Source of the DNA: G965218495 sp965262785
GTDB lineage: Bacteria; Bacteroidota; Rhodothermia; Rhodothermales; Bin80
NCBI GenBank assembly: GCA_965262785.1
Contig: OZ253559.1
Span: forward strand, 3,968,001 to 4,032,000
Direction: 5' to 3'
DNA length: 64,000 bases
Made by a program: the position numbers and the translations under genes. Shown here piece after piece: positions 28,082-37,613 of the stretch. Each line of letters begins with the position of its first letter. Position 1 is the first letter of the stretch. Below the pieces are notes generated by a model. It was not told where the DNA came from, made no database searches, and saw nothing but the letters and a program-made list of their open reading frames with translations.

Positions 28082-28273
28082 CGATTCTTTACAGCATAGG
28101 GCGTTACGCTAAGGAGGGTGAATACAGCAAGCGTAATTCCCACCGCGTTATAGGCTCGCCTCATCGAAGGCGGAGCACCGAGCGGAAGCGCTGCTGCAGG
28201 CCACCGACGTGAGCGGTCAAGATCAGAATAACCGTTTAGCCGGTTCAAGCTTACCTAGCACAAGCTATCGGTC

Positions 28274-29587
28274 ATGTCGGAATTAGCGATTGTGGTTGGG
28301 GCACTGTTGTGCAGCGCATTTTTTTCTGGATCCGAGATCGCCTTCGTCGCTGCCAGCCGGCTACGCGTCGAAGTCAAAGCTCGCCAGCGTGGCTTCCTGG
28401 GAAAGCAAGTACAGCGCTTGTTCGAAGATCCGGCACACTTTCTTACTACTACACTCGTTGGAAACAACATCGCACTGGTAGTCTATTCGACGATTATGGC
28501 GCTGCTCCTCTCCGCGCCCGTGCACAGCTTCTATGAGCGAACCATTGGAATATCGGAGTCCGCACTGGGCGTGGTAGCGTTGATTACCCAGTCCCTGGTC
28601 GCAGGGATCATCGTACTGCTCGTTGGTGAAGTCCTGCCCAAGACCATCGTCCGAGGCATTGCTTCACGCACCGTGTTTGCTGTGGCGATTCCGCTGACTG
28701 TTGCGTACCGGCTGCTTCAGCCTCTGGTAATGCTTGCCATGTGGACCTCGCGGTTGGTCCTGCGGCTGCTACGGGCCAACACGACCAGTACTACTCAGTT
28801 TCCGCGGCGACAGTTTGAGTTGGTGATCGAAGAGGGCCGCAAGAAGGGTTCGCTGGACCTCAACAAGGAGGAATCCGCAATCCTCAGCAACCTATTTGAG
28901 CTCCACCACAAGCGGGTAAAGGAGTCGATGACACCGCGAACCGATATCATCGCCGTAGACAAATCCACGTCGGTTGAGGAGTTTCGCGCGAAGTGCATCG
29001 AATTCGGCTATTCCAAACTTCCCGTGTACCGGGAAAACATTGACACCATCGTCGGCATAGCCTTTGCACGCGACCTCTTCAAATCGCCCGGATCACTCCA
29101 GGAGATAATTCGTCCAGCGAAATTCGTGCCGGAAGCCAAGTCGTCCAAAGACCTGCTCAAGGAATTTAGAGAATCCAATTCGTCAATCGGCATCGTCGTT
29201 GACGAATATGGTGGCACAGCAGGACTAATCACGCGGGAGGACCTGCTGGAAGAGCTCTTCGGGGACATCCAAGACGAGTTTGACTCCGAAGATGTCGTCA
29301 TGCGCCGCGTTGAAGGTAGCGCAGTGCTTGCCAGCGGCCGGGCCGAAATAGACGAGCTCAATGAGCGGTTTGGTCTGAATCTACCTACCGGCGACTACGA
29401 AACCGTTGCAGGATACTTGCTCGATAGAGTGGGCACCATTCCCGCTCCGCAGGAGGAGTATAACTTTGGCGGCTTGCGCTTCCTGATTCAGCAGGCTTCT
29501 ACCCACCGAATTGATATGGTGCGAATCGAGCGCCAACAGGCCATGCGCCACGCTTCGAGTGTACAGCGGGCTACAGCTGTGAAGTAG
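28274..29587 (+). CDS. CNNM/CorC-type membrane protein (DUF21, CBS pair, CorC_HlyC)
   Basis: An integral membrane protein of 437 residues, of the family often labelled hemolysin or magnesium/cobalt efflux. The N-terminal DUF21 domain has about four membrane segments (GALLCSAFFSGSEIAFVAAS, then TLVGNNIALVVYSTIMALLL). A CBS pair follows (MTPRTDIIAVDKS, YSKLPVYRENIDTIVG, then VDEYGGTAGLITREDLLEEL). The C-terminal CorC_HlyC domain binds nucleotides or closes the dimer. Its start is 192 bp after paralog 2; the intervening sequence has no gene. Its last 17 bp overlap the end of floA on the other strand. Transport of Mg2+ is a family inference. Confidence 0.92.
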   Translation: MSELAIVVGALLCSAFFSGSEIAFVAASRLRVEVKARQRGFLGKQVQRLFEDPAHFLTTTLVGNNIALVVYSTIMALLLSAPVHSFYERTIGISESALGVVALITQSLVAGIIVLLVGEVLPKTIVRGIASRTVFAVAIPLTVAYRLLQPLVMLAMWTSRLVLRLLRANTTSTTQFPRRQFELVIEEGRKKGSLDLNKEESAILSNLFELHHKRVKESMTPRTDIIAVDKSTSVEEFRAKCIEFGYSKLPVYRENIDTIVGIAFARDLFKSPGSLQEIIRPAKFVPEAKSSKDLLKEFRESNSSIGIVVDEYGGTAGLITREDLLEELFGDIQDEFDSEDVVMRRVEGSAVLASGRAEIDELNERFGLNLPTGDYETVAGYLLDRVGTIPAPQEEYNFGGLRFLIQQASTHRIDMVRIERQQAMRHASSVQRATAVK

Positions 29588-30566
29588 TTCCTTCCGTGCC
29601 TGTGCCACCAATGGTGTTACGCATCTGCGTGTCAGCCTGGACATTACGAATGTTGTAATAGTCCATAACTCCCAGCTGCCCGTTACGGAACGCTTCCGCA
29701 ATCGCCGCCGGTATCAAGGCTTCCGCCTCTACCACATGTGCACGCTGCTCCTGCACCGTAGCAACCATTTCCTGCTCGCGCGCAACGGCTGCAGCGCGGC
29801 GCTCTTCTGCCTTTGCACGCGCAACCTGGAGGTCGGCTTCTGCCTGGTCCGTCTGTAGCTTGGCACCTATGTTTTCGCCTACGTCTACGTCCGCGATGTC
29901 TATTGACAGGATCTCAAATGCGGTGCCCGAGTCCAGGCCCTTCGCCAGAACGGTCTTTGAGATTTTGTCTGGATTCTCGAGGACAGCCGCATGGGTCTCA
30001 CTGGACCCAATTGTCGACACGATGCCTTCACCAACACGCGCAATGATCGTCTCTTCACCAGCACCGCCTACGAGCCGCTCTATGTTGGCACGAACTGTTA
30101 CTCGGGCAACAGCCCGGAGCTGAATGCCGTCCCTGGCGATAGCCGAGATCGGGGGCGTCTCAATTACCTTGGGGTTGACCGAGACCTGAACTGCCTCGAA
30201 CACGTCTCGACCGGCCAGATCGATCGCCGTCGCACGCTCAAACGTTAAATCGATGTCCGCCTTGTCTGCCGAAATAAGCGCGTTAACCACCTGCTGTACG
30301 TGGCCGCCCGCCAAGAAATGGGCCTCAAGGTTAGGCGCGTCCACCAGGATTCCGGCCTTATGGGCCGTGATGAGCGGCTTAATGATACGGTCCGGCGGTA
30401 CACGCCTCAGCCGCATCCCTACTAGGTCCCTGAAAAGCTTGACGCTGACACCAGAAAATATAGCCGTGATCCACAGGCGCACGGGCACAAAGTATAGCAG
30501 CATCATCAGGCCGACTACGACCAGAACGATAATCAACACGCTGCCAAGTTCGAATAGCCTTTCCAT
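29571..30566 (-). CDS. floA: Flotillin-like protein FloA
   Basis: A membrane scaffold of 331 residues (UPF0365 family) that organises functional membrane microdomains. The N-terminal hydrophobic hairpin (SVLIIVLVVVGLMMLLYFVP) anchors it. Family blocks include MRLRRVPPDRIIKPLITAHKAG and a band-7/PHB-like region through residue ~220. The coiled tail is rich in Ala, Glu and Arg (QTDQAEADLQVARAKAEERR). It follows moaC by 13 bp on the same strand. No nfeD partner is seen. It lies beside the PspA group; flotillins and PspA are both membrane-stress factors, so a shared context is plausible. Confidence 0.95.
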   Translation of the reverse strand: MERLFELGSVLIIVLVVVGLMMLLYFVPVRLWITAIFSGVSVKLFRDLVGMRLRRVPPDRIIKPLITAHKAGILVDAPNLEAHFLAGGHVQQVVNALISADKADIDLTFERATAIDLAGRDVFEAVQVSVNPKVIETPPISAIARDGIQLRAVARVTVRANIERLVGGAGEETIIARVGEGIVSTIGSSETHAAVLENPDKISKTVLAKGLDSGTAFEILSIDIADVDVGENIGAKLQTDQAEADLQVARAKAEERRAAAVAREQEMVATVQEQRAHVVEAEALIPAAIAEAFRNGQLGVMDYYNIRNVQADTQMRNTIGGTGTEGTTSQL

Positions 30567-30579
30567 TCTGCTTTAGGGT

Positions 30580-31077
30580 CTAGTATGTCGGTTGGATATG
30601 CTCGCGGCGATATGCGCCTCCCCTGCCACCAGTCTTGGATACGAGATGTATACCCTCAATTCGGATCGCCTTGGAAATAGCCTTGCACATGTCGTAAATA
30701 GCGAGCGCTGCTACCGTGACTGTGGTCAGGGCCTCCATCTCGACGCCCGTTGGACCGGTTGAGGTTGTCCTTGCACGAATTGCGACAGCATGATCCGATT
30801 CGTCCAGCATAAAATCCACAGTTACGGATGACAGTGGTACCTGGTGGCACAACGGGAGCAACGTGGAAGTGTGCTTGGCTCCCACGATGCCGGCGAGCTT
30901 TGCCACAGTAAGCGCGTCACCCTTGTGCAGTCCTTGCTCTCGCAATGCTGTGAATGCTTCTTGGCCCAGCGATACGCGGCCGGCCGCTTCAGCCACGCGA
31001 ACCGTTGCAGGCTTGTGGGACACATCAACCATGCGCACGTCTCCCTCAGGCGTGACATGCGTAAGATTAGCGGACAT
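30580..31077 (-). CDS. moaC: Cyclic pyranopterin monophosphate synthase
   Basis: Makes cyclic pyranopterin monophosphate from the MoaA product, the second step of molybdenum cofactor synthesis. Length is 165 residues. RMVDVSHKPATVRVAEAAGR opens the domain, LLPLCHQVPLSSV carries active-site His, and TGPTGVEMEALTTVTVAALA is the C-terminal signature. ATG at 31077 is chosen because family similarity starts soon after; longer frames run into the divergent promoter region. It is probably co-transcribed with floA. No other moa genes are near. Confidence 0.96.
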   Translation of the reverse strand: MSANLTHVTPEGDVRMVDVSHKPATVRVAEAAGRVSLGQEAFTALREQGLHKGDALTVAKLAGIVGAKHTSTLLPLCHQVPLSSVTVDFMLDESDHAVAIRARTTSTGPTGVEMEALTTVTVAALAIYDMCKAISKAIRIEGIHLVSKTGGRGGAYRREHIQPTY

Positions 31078-31306
31078 ACAGTATTCCCTGAAGCGCGAAG
31101 AGGCAGTGTACGCCGCGCATTCGACTAGGTTGCCTTCCACACTCCAGAACACGCGCTCTGGAGCCCTCAGCGGTGGCACGTAGACGGATGAAGACGTACC
31201 TTTAGTGCAGGCTAGACAGGGGCTGCGCATAAGACATTCATGGTCTAGGCGCGAGGTCACATTTGCCCTACGGTACGCCATTTGCACCAGCCATCATGAG
31301 AACGCC

Positions 31307-33019
31307 ATGACTGACTATCCCACCGTACCAGAACTTGTTGCAGAAGGCCTAAGCAAGAGCGGGGGCATAGCATGCAGCACCAAGCGGGGTGGGCAGTGGA
31401 TTGAGACGACGGCGGCAGACTTCAAGTCCCAGATGCGGGACTTTGCACGCGGCCTTTACGCACTGGGGATCCGCAAGGGTGACCGCGTGGCACTCCACGC
31501 TGAAAGCAGCACGGAGTGGCTGATTATGGACCAGGCAATCCTTAGCCTGGGTGCCGTAAGTGTCCCGATCTATACCACGCAGCCTGGTGACCAGATCAAG
31601 TACATCCTCGAAAACGCCGGTGCACGCGTGTACATCGTATCAACTGAGACCTTGTATGCCGCGTGTCCGCCTGATATCAAGAATGTTGAATCGCTGGAGC
31701 ATGTCGTGGGCATCTTCGGATCATTTGCTGACCGTACTTATGAAGACGTGCTCGCACGCGGCCGAGCGCTGACCGATTTCGAGCAGCCGGTCGTGACCGG
31801 GAATGACTTAGCCACGATTATCTACACTTCGGGGACCACCGGCGTGCCCAAGGGCGTGATGCTGTCGCATGCAAACATCGGCTCGAATCTGTTGGCTATC
31901 GCACAGCGGCTACCCTTCACCCCGCCCGTCAAGGTGCTGTCCTACCTGCCGCTTTCCCATTCCTTTGAGCGCGTGGCGAGCCTCGCCTATCTCTCCCTTG
32001 CCTGCCCCATATATTTCATTGAAGACGTTCTGGAAGTCAAAGAGGATATCCAGACAGTATGCCCTGTTCACATGACGACGGTTCCACGCCTTTTGGAGAA
32101 GGTGCATGCCGGGCTCAACCAGATCGCAGCGACGACGCCAGGTTTAAAGGGCGCGCTGCTGCAGTGGGCAATCAGACTAGCGGAGTCCTACGACCTTGAG
32201 AATGGAAAAGGGGGTTTGGGGCACGGCTTGGCCGAAAAGCTGGTCTACTCCAAGATTCGTGCAAACTTCGGTGGCAACCTGAGGGCATTCACCTCCGGAG
32301 GGGCAGCTTTGGCTCCAACTATCCAGTCCTTCTTTAATGGCATCGGCATCATCTGTGGTCAGGGCTACGGACTTACCGAGACCTCCCCGGCCATCACGTT
32401 TTTCACGGAGGGCCACATCAAGCCGGGGTCCGTCGGCACCGCCATTCGTGACGTTGAAGTGCGGATAGCGAACGATGGGGAGATACTTGTTCGGGGCCCC
32501 AATGTCATGCAGGGCTACTTTCGATTGCCCGAGAAGACCACAGAGGTAATTGACGAAAATGGTTGGCTGCATACCGGCGACATTGGTCACCTTGATGAGG
32601 ACGGCCACCTCTACATAACTGACCGCAAGAAGCAGCTCTTCAAGCTTTCCACAGGAAAGTACATCGCTCCCACCCCCATTGAGATAGGACTGTGCAGTAG
32701 CCCGCTGATCGAACAGGCGGTCGTTATTGGCCCGGGGCGCAAGTTCTGCGGCGCGCTTATCACAGTAGACCCGGTGACGATACAAAGTAAGGTAGGCGCG
32801 GTAGAGGACATAGCCAATGACCCCGAGGTTGCTGCGCGAATCCAAAAGATCGTTGACGCCGTTAACGCGAGCAAGCCGCACTGGGAGCAGGTTAAGAAGT
32901 TCTGTATCCTTCCCACGCCGTTTACTATCGCGACCGGAGAGCTGACACCCACCATGAAGGTGAAGCGGCGGGTCGTGCGCGAGAAATATCACGACCAAAT
33001 CGAAGCCCTGTACGCATAG
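31307..33019 (+). CDS. Long-chain fatty acid-CoA ligase (AMP-forming)
   Basis: Activates fatty acids to acyl-CoA through an acyl-adenylate. Length is 570 residues. The P-loop signature is IIYTSGTTGVPKGVMLSH, and the second motif QGYGLTETSPAITF is complete. The adenylate motif GWLHTGDIGHLDEDGHLYITDR and a late Lys in PTMKVKRRVV are present. It resembles the FadD15-type, single-domain acyl-CoA synthetases. ATG at 31307 is chosen; upstream in-frame ATG/GTG codons lie in the region between it and moaC. Its neighbours give no clue to substrate length. Confidence 0.94.
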   Translation: MTDYPTVPELVAEGLSKSGGIACSTKRGGQWIETTAADFKSQMRDFARGLYALGIRKGDRVALHAESSTEWLIMDQAILSLGAVSVPIYTTQPGDQIKYILENAGARVYIVSTETLYAACPPDIKNVESLEHVVGIFGSFADRTYEDVLARGRALTDFEQPVVTGNDLATIIYTSGTTGVPKGVMLSHANIGSNLLAIAQRLPFTPPVKVLSYLPLSHSFERVASLAYLSLACPIYFIEDVLEVKEDIQTVCPVHMTTVPRLLEKVHAGLNQIAATTPGLKGALLQWAIRLAESYDLENGKGGLGHGLAEKLVYSKIRANFGGNLRAFTSGGAALAPTIQSFFNGIGIICGQGYGLTETSPAITFFTEGHIKPGSVGTAIRDVEVRIANDGEILVRGPNVMQGYFRLPEKTTEVIDENGWLHTGDIGHLDEDGHLYITDRKKQLFKLSTGKYIAPTPIEIGLCSSPLIEQAVVIGPGRKFCGALITVDPVTIQSKVGAVEDIANDPEVAARIQKIVDAVNASKPHWEQVKKFCILPTPFTIATGELTPTMKVKRRVVREKYHDQIEALYA

Positions 33020-33200
33020 CATTACGAACCTTGGATCTGGGTCTAGTGCGGGCAGCCTCCTACCTTCTGCGCCAACGTCGAAAGTATGGCGAATTGGTCC
33101 GAAGGCCCGGACCCATTCCGACGAAAATCGTTTACGCGCAGCACAACGTCGCAGGACCCATACCATTCCGAACCTGGCAACCTTCTAGTTTTCGGGCATT

Positions 33201-34796
33201 ATGGCTGGACCCTTCAATCTAGCGCAGTACGGGATACATGTGCCGGATGTTCGGCGCAACGTGTTGCCCGCCGTGCTGTACGAGCATGCGATGAGCCAGG
33301 ACTCATCTGCGGCTATTACGCGCCTGGGTGCATTGGCAATCTCTTCCGGCGATAAGACGGGCCGCAGCCCCCAGGACAAACGCATAACCAGCCACCCGAG
33401 TAGCGCCGACAACATCTGGTGGGGGCCGATCAACATCCCGATTGCCGGGCATACGTTCGAGATTAACCGTGAGCGTGCTATAGACTACCTCAACACCCGA
33501 CCGTACTTGTACGTAGTCGATGGCTACGCTGGGTGGAGCCCCCGATGGCGCATCAAGGTGCGCATAATCTGTGAGCGACCGTACCACGCCCTTTTCATGC
33601 GCCACATGCTTGTTCGGCCTACCGATGAACAGCTGAAGGACTTTGGAGAGCCAGAATATGTGGTGCTTAATGCCGGGAAGTTTCCGGCGAATCGGCACAC
33701 CACGTCCATGTCGTCAAAGACAAGCGTAGACATCTCGTTCGAGGACCAACAGATGGTCATCCTCGGCACGGAATACGCGGGCGAGATGAAGAAGGGTGTA
33801 TTCACGATTATGAACTACATTATGCCGTTGAATGGGGTGCTCTCGATGCACTGCAGCGCCAACGAAGGGCCTGAGGGTGACGTGTCACTGTTTTTCGGGC
33901 TCTCCGGTACCGGCAAAACGACCCTATCCACCAATGCTCAGCGTCACCTTATTGGAGATGATGAGCACTGCTGGACTGAGGAAGGCGTGTTCAACATTGA
34001 GGGCGGCTGCTATGCCAAGGTCATCCACCTCTCAGCAGAAAAGGAACCCGAGATCCACCAGGCCATTCGCTTTGGCGCAGTTCTCGAAAACGTCGCGTAC
34101 GACCCCATAACCCACGATGTTGACTATGCAGATACTAGCGTTACGGAAAACACTCGGGCCGCGTACCCTATCAGCTTCATCAAAAACGCCAAGATGCCGT
34201 CCGTAGGGGGCCATCCCTCTAATATCATCTTCCTCACCTTTGATGCCTTTGGAGTTCTACCGCCCATTGCACGACTCACGCCAGACCAGGCGATGTATCA
34301 CTTTATCAGTGGATATACGGCCAAAGTAGCCGGCACCGAAGTCGGTATCGTTCAGCCGCAGGCCACCTTCTCCGCATGCTTTGGCGCAGCCTTCCTGGTG
34401 TGGCACCCTATAAAGTACGCGGAGCTGTTGGCTGAAAAGTTGAACAGGCACCACGTAAGTGCTTGGCTGGTAAACACTGGAATGAGTGGCGGAACCTATA
34501 GCCAATCCAGCCGCATCAGTCTTAAGCACACACGCGCAATTATTGATGCCATTCACGATGGCTCGCTTTCAAGGGCAGCAACTGTAACGGATTCGCTATT
34601 TGGATTTGCTGTGCCCACGGAGTGCCGGGGCGTGCCCACTGGGATGCTTTTGCCACGAAAGGCTTGGCCCGATCCCTGCGCCTATGACGAACAAGCTGCG
34701 AAGCTGGCTAGACTCTTTGCTGAAAACTTCAAGCTATACGAGGACCGCTGTGATCCCAGGGTGGCACAGGCCGGCCCGCGACTTGATGCCACCTAG
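33201..34796 (+). CDS. pckA: Phosphoenolpyruvate carboxykinase (ATP)
   Basis: Converts oxaloacetate and ATP to PEP in gluconeogenesis. Length is 531 residues. SGDKTGRSPQDKRI is the N-terminal substrate region, FFGLSGTGKTTLST is the P-loop, and LIGDDEHCW and FNIEGGCYAKVI supply metal ligands. VPTECRGVPTGML is the C-terminal family block. This is the ATP-dependent class, not the GTP class. It is 181 bp from the acyl-CoA ligase and 32 bp before xdhC. No attenuator is visible. Confidence 0.97.
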   Translation: MAGPFNLAQYGIHVPDVRRNVLPAVLYEHAMSQDSSAAITRLGALAISSGDKTGRSPQDKRITSHPSSADNIWWGPINIPIAGHTFEINRERAIDYLNTRPYLYVVDGYAGWSPRWRIKVRIICERPYHALFMRHMLVRPTDEQLKDFGEPEYVVLNAGKFPANRHTTSMSSKTSVDISFEDQQMVILGTEYAGEMKKGVFTIMNYIMPLNGVLSMHCSANEGPEGDVSLFFGLSGTGKTTLSTNAQRHLIGDDEHCWTEEGVFNIEGGCYAKVIHLSAEKEPEIHQAIRFGAVLENVAYDPITHDVDYADTSVTENTRAAYPISFIKNAKMPSVGGHPSNIIFLTFDAFGVLPPIARLTPDQAMYHFISGYTAKVAGTEVGIVQPQATFSACFGAAFLVWHPIKYAELLAEKLNRHHVSAWLVNTGMSGGTYSQSSRISLKHTRAIIDAIHDGSLSRAATVTDSLFGFAVPTECRGVPTGMLLPRKAWPDPCAYDEQAAKLARLFAENFKLYEDRCDPRVAQAGPRLDAT

Positions 34797-34828
34797 TCCC
34801 TGAAGCCGGAACAAGCGATTGCAACGCA

Positions 34829-35935
34829 ATGCAGAGCCTTTCGGACCTTGTTAGTCTGGCCGCTCGCCTGCAGCGCGATGGCACTTCGGCCTCCGTCGCC
34901 ACGCTTGTCGGGAAAGAAGGCTCAACGTACCGGCAGCCTGGTGCCAGGATGCTGGTGGAGGCCTCTGGCGCAGCGCACGGAATAATTGGCGGCGGGTGCC
35001 TGAAGGGCGACGTGGTACAGCAGGCCTTGGTGGTGCTGCGTACAGGTAATGCCGTCGTACGGCGCTATGACCTCTCGGAAGGGAACGCCATCGTGGGCTT
35101 TGGCGCAGGATGCAACGGCGTAGCATATGTGCTCATAGAGCCCGGCACCTCCAGCCTAGACATGCTGCAGCCTTGTCTGGAGCAACGCCAAACTTCGGTC
35201 TTGGCCCATATTATACGCTGCCCGAAGCGCCCTGACCTTTTGGGTGCGAGGCAACTTCTGATTTCGTCCTTGCCAGTTCGTGCAAGTGCAAACTGGCCCC
35301 CGGCTCTCGGTGTGGCTGCAGAAGCATCCGGCGTGCTGTCTGGAGCTTGTCCTTCAATAGCCACTTACGAATTGGCCCTGGGTACCGTGGATGTGTTTCT
35401 GGAGGTTGCACGACCACCTGTTCGTCTCATTGTATTTGGGTCGGGACCCGACGTAGGGCCGCTGGTGAGCATCGCACGCGCGGTTGGATGGTCCGTGTCC
35501 GTGGTAGGCAGCAAGCCCACCGCTGCACTCAAGAACCTGGTCCCGGGCGCAAGTGAATATACTTTTCTGATGCACCCGGACAAGGCCCCGAACTATGTAA
35601 GAGTGGATAACCGTAGTGCAGCGATCGTCATGAACCACAACTTGCTCCGCGACGCGGCCCTGGTCCACGCGCTACTCAAGAGCACCATTCCGTACATCGG
35701 CGTCTTGGGGCCGCGCGAGCGCAGCACGGAGCTCATTCCCGGCGGAGAACTTGATGAACTAACATCTGGACGCGTCTTTGGACCCGTAGGGCTGGATATC
35801 GGAGCAGAGACTCCTGAGGAGATTGCGCTCTGCATTGTCGCAGAGATCCAGGGAGTGCTCTCTGGCCATGGTGGCGGCTCGCTTCGTGACAGGCCTGGCA
35901 CGGTGCACAGAGCCAGCCTGGCGCGCACAACCTAG
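34829..35935 (+). CDS. XdhC/CoxI family protein
   Basis: A protein of 368 residues in the XdhC/CoxI family, which inserts or sulfurates molybdenum cofactor in xanthine dehydrogenase-type enzymes. The N-terminal domain has GKEGSTYRQPGARMLV and IIGGGCLKGDVVQQAL. The C-terminal Rossmann domain carries IVFGSGPDVGPLV and the block IPYIGVLGPRERS. No molybdenum hydroxylase subunit lies in the window, so its client is elsewhere. The stop overlaps pyrB's stop by four bases on the opposite strand. Confidence 0.9.
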   Translation: MQSLSDLVSLAARLQRDGTSASVATLVGKEGSTYRQPGARMLVEASGAAHGIIGGGCLKGDVVQQALVVLRTGNAVVRRYDLSEGNAIVGFGAGCNGVAYVLIEPGTSSLDMLQPCLEQRQTSVLAHIIRCPKRPDLLGARQLLISSLPVRASANWPPALGVAAEASGVLSGACPSIATYELALGTVDVFLEVARPPVRLIVFGSGPDVGPLVSIARAVGWSVSVVGSKPTAALKNLVPGASEYTFLMHPDKAPNYVRVDNRSAAIVMNHNLLRDAALVHALLKSTIPYIGVLGPRERSTELIPGGELDELTSGRVFGPVGLDIGAETPEEIALCIVAEIQGVLSGHGGGSLRDRPGTVHRASLARTT

Positions 35936-36891
35936 TGCCGTAGCCGATCCGCCGAGGCAACCAGAAGGTAAAGCACGGCCATCCGCACTGCTACTCCGTT
36001 GGTGACTTGGTTCAAGATAATGCTGCGCTCATGCTCGACTACCTCGCTGGCGAGCTCCACACCCCGGTTGACGGGGCCGGGATGCATAATCAGGAGCTGC
36101 GGATTGCGCCGAAGGTGCACCAGCTTGATCCCGTACAGGTTATGATACTCCCGGGCGCCGGGAATGAGGCTCGCCTGCTGGCGCTCCAACTGCATTCGTA
36201 GGGCCATTGCCACGTCGCACTCCTCCAGCGCTTCGTCAAGTCGATAGGTAACGCGCACCCCCAGAGACTCAATGCGATGCGGCATGAGCGTCTTGGGACC
36301 GCAAACGGTTACCTCAGCCCCCAGCTTCTGAAGACCCAAAATGTTAGAGCGCGCTACACGGCTATGGGCAATATCCCCCACTATGGAGACTTTAAGCCCC
36401 TTTACCGATGCAAAGTGTTCGTGCAGCGTGTAGAGGTCCAAGAGTGCCTGCGTGGGGTGCTCATGGCCACCGTCTCCTGCGTTGACAACCTGCGCTTGGG
36501 TACAACGTGTCAAGAAATGCGGCACGCCCGGTGACCAGTGGCGCACTACAACCATGTCCACCTTCATGGCCTCGATATTTTGTGCGGTATCCTTTAACGA
36601 CTCTCCCTTGCTTGCTGAAGATCCCTTGGCGGAAAAGTTCACGATGTCGGCCGAAAGACGCTTCTCTGCCAGCTCAAAAGACAGCCTCGTACGCGTGGAG
36701 GGCTCAAAGAAAAGGTTGCACACCGTGGTGCCCCGCAACGTGGGCACGCGTTTAATCGGCCGCTCCAAGACTTCCCGAAATTCCTTGGCCGTGTCCAGAA
36801 TCAACGAAATCTCGGCCGCGCTATAGGTAGAGAGGCCGAGCAGGTGACGGTGTTGCAATTCTGGCAAAGTCTCGTAGTCTGATGCGTCCAT
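35932..36891 (-). CDS. pyrB: Aspartate carbamoyltransferase catalytic subunit
   Basis: Joins carbamoyl phosphate and aspartate in the second step of UMP synthesis. Length is 319 residues. The carbamoyl-phosphate loop FFEPSTRTRLSFELAEKRL and the segment SASKGESLKDTAQNIEAM are complete. NAGDGGHEHPTQALLDLYTL and MHPGPVNRGVELASEV are catalytic blocks. The start at 36891 lies 5 bp after the pyrR stop; a longer frame inside pyrR is rejected. It should be co-transcribed with pyrR. No regulatory subunit pyrI is present, consistent with the PyrR-regulated type. Confidence 0.97.
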   Translation of the reverse strand: MDASDYETLPELQHRHLLGLSTYSAAEISLILDTAKEFREVLERPIKRVPTLRGTTVCNLFFEPSTRTRLSFELAEKRLSADIVNFSAKGSSASKGESLKDTAQNIEAMKVDMVVVRHWSPGVPHFLTRCTQAQVVNAGDGGHEHPTQALLDLYTLHEHFASVKGLKVSIVGDIAHSRVARSNILGLQKLGAEVTVCGPKTLMPHRIESLGVRVTYRLDEALEECDVAMALRMQLERQQASLIPGAREYHNLYGIKLVHLRRNPQLLIMHPGPVNRGVELASEVVEHERSIILNQVTNGVAVRMAVLYLLVASADRLRH

Positions 36892-36896
36892 ACCGT

Positions 36897-37478
36897 TTAC
36901 CTGTTCCGGTCGGTCAGGCGCCGCTCTACCAGCCACACGCCTTCCCGGTCATCGAATTCTCTTAGCTTGACGCGAACCTCCTCCCCAGGCATGGTGGGTA
37001 CAGTCCGCCCTACAATGTCCGCCCGTATCGGTAACTCACGCAACCCGCGGTCCACCACGGTCAGAAATCGGATACATGCAGGACGCCCCAAGTCCATGAG
37101 CGCGTCCATAGCTGCGCGCACCGTTCGCCCCGTGTACAGCACGTCATCTACCAATACGAGGTGACGTTCCGTCACATCAAACGGGATGCGCGTTGCCCGA
37201 ACCACAGGCTGCTTGAGCCGCTTTCGAAAATCATCCCGATACATAGTGGCGTCCAGGACGCCGAGTGGAAGATTAATGCCATCGACATCCCGAATCATAG
37301 CTCTGAGCCTGCGCGCAACATGAACGCCGCGTGTCTGCATTCCGATGAGAGCAAACTGCTCGCCATTCAGATCGCCAGGGTCCATCAACTCCACTACCTG
37401 GCGCGCCATCCGCTGGAGTGTTCGCTCCAGGTCGTGTGCGTCCATTAGTAGTGCCTTGATGAGATCGGTCGGACCCAT
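36897..37478 (-). CDS. pyrR: Bifunctional pyr operon regulator / uracil phosphoribosyltransferase
   Basis: A 193-residue phosphoribosyltransferase-fold protein. In Bacillus-type systems it binds nascent pyr mRNA when UMP is high, and also has uracil phosphoribosyltransferase activity. ALIGMQTRGVHVARRL and the PRPP-binding loop VLVDDVLYTGRTVRAAMDAL (about 107-126) are present. It lies directly upstream of pyrB. I looked for the PyrR RNA-binding consensus (ARUCCNGNGAGGYU) in the leader and did not find it, so attenuation at this operon is not shown. Confidence 0.95.
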   Translation of the reverse strand: MGPTDLIKALLMDAHDLERTLQRMARQVVELMDPGDLNGEQFALIGMQTRGVHVARRLRAMIRDVDGINLPLGVLDATMYRDDFRKRLKQPVVRATRIPFDVTERHLVLVDDVLYTGRTVRAAMDALMDLGRPACIRFLTVVDRGLRELPIRADIVGRTVPTMPGEEVRVKLREFDDREGVWLVERRLTDRNR

Positions 37479-37613
37479 GCAGTTAATTTACGCCATTTTC
37501 TAGCCTGCATGCGAAAGCCAGTGCGCACAATTTTCGCGCTCAGGCTATAGAGCGCAATGGGAACCGAATCCCGCAATCCGGTTCCAAGCCATACTTACGA
37601 CTCTTAGCGTGTG

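Noticed and set aside
28021..28248. A small minus-strand frame with one hydrophobic stretch
   Set aside because: It overlaps the end of paralog 2 and lacks a ribosome binding site; the hydrophobic stretch alone is weak evidence.
33146..33200. A 5S rRNA-like fragment (CCATTCCGAACCTGG with CAGG/CCTG stem)
   Set aside because: The loop is about four bases too long, the rest of the 5S fold and the closing helix I are missing, and the segment runs into pckA.
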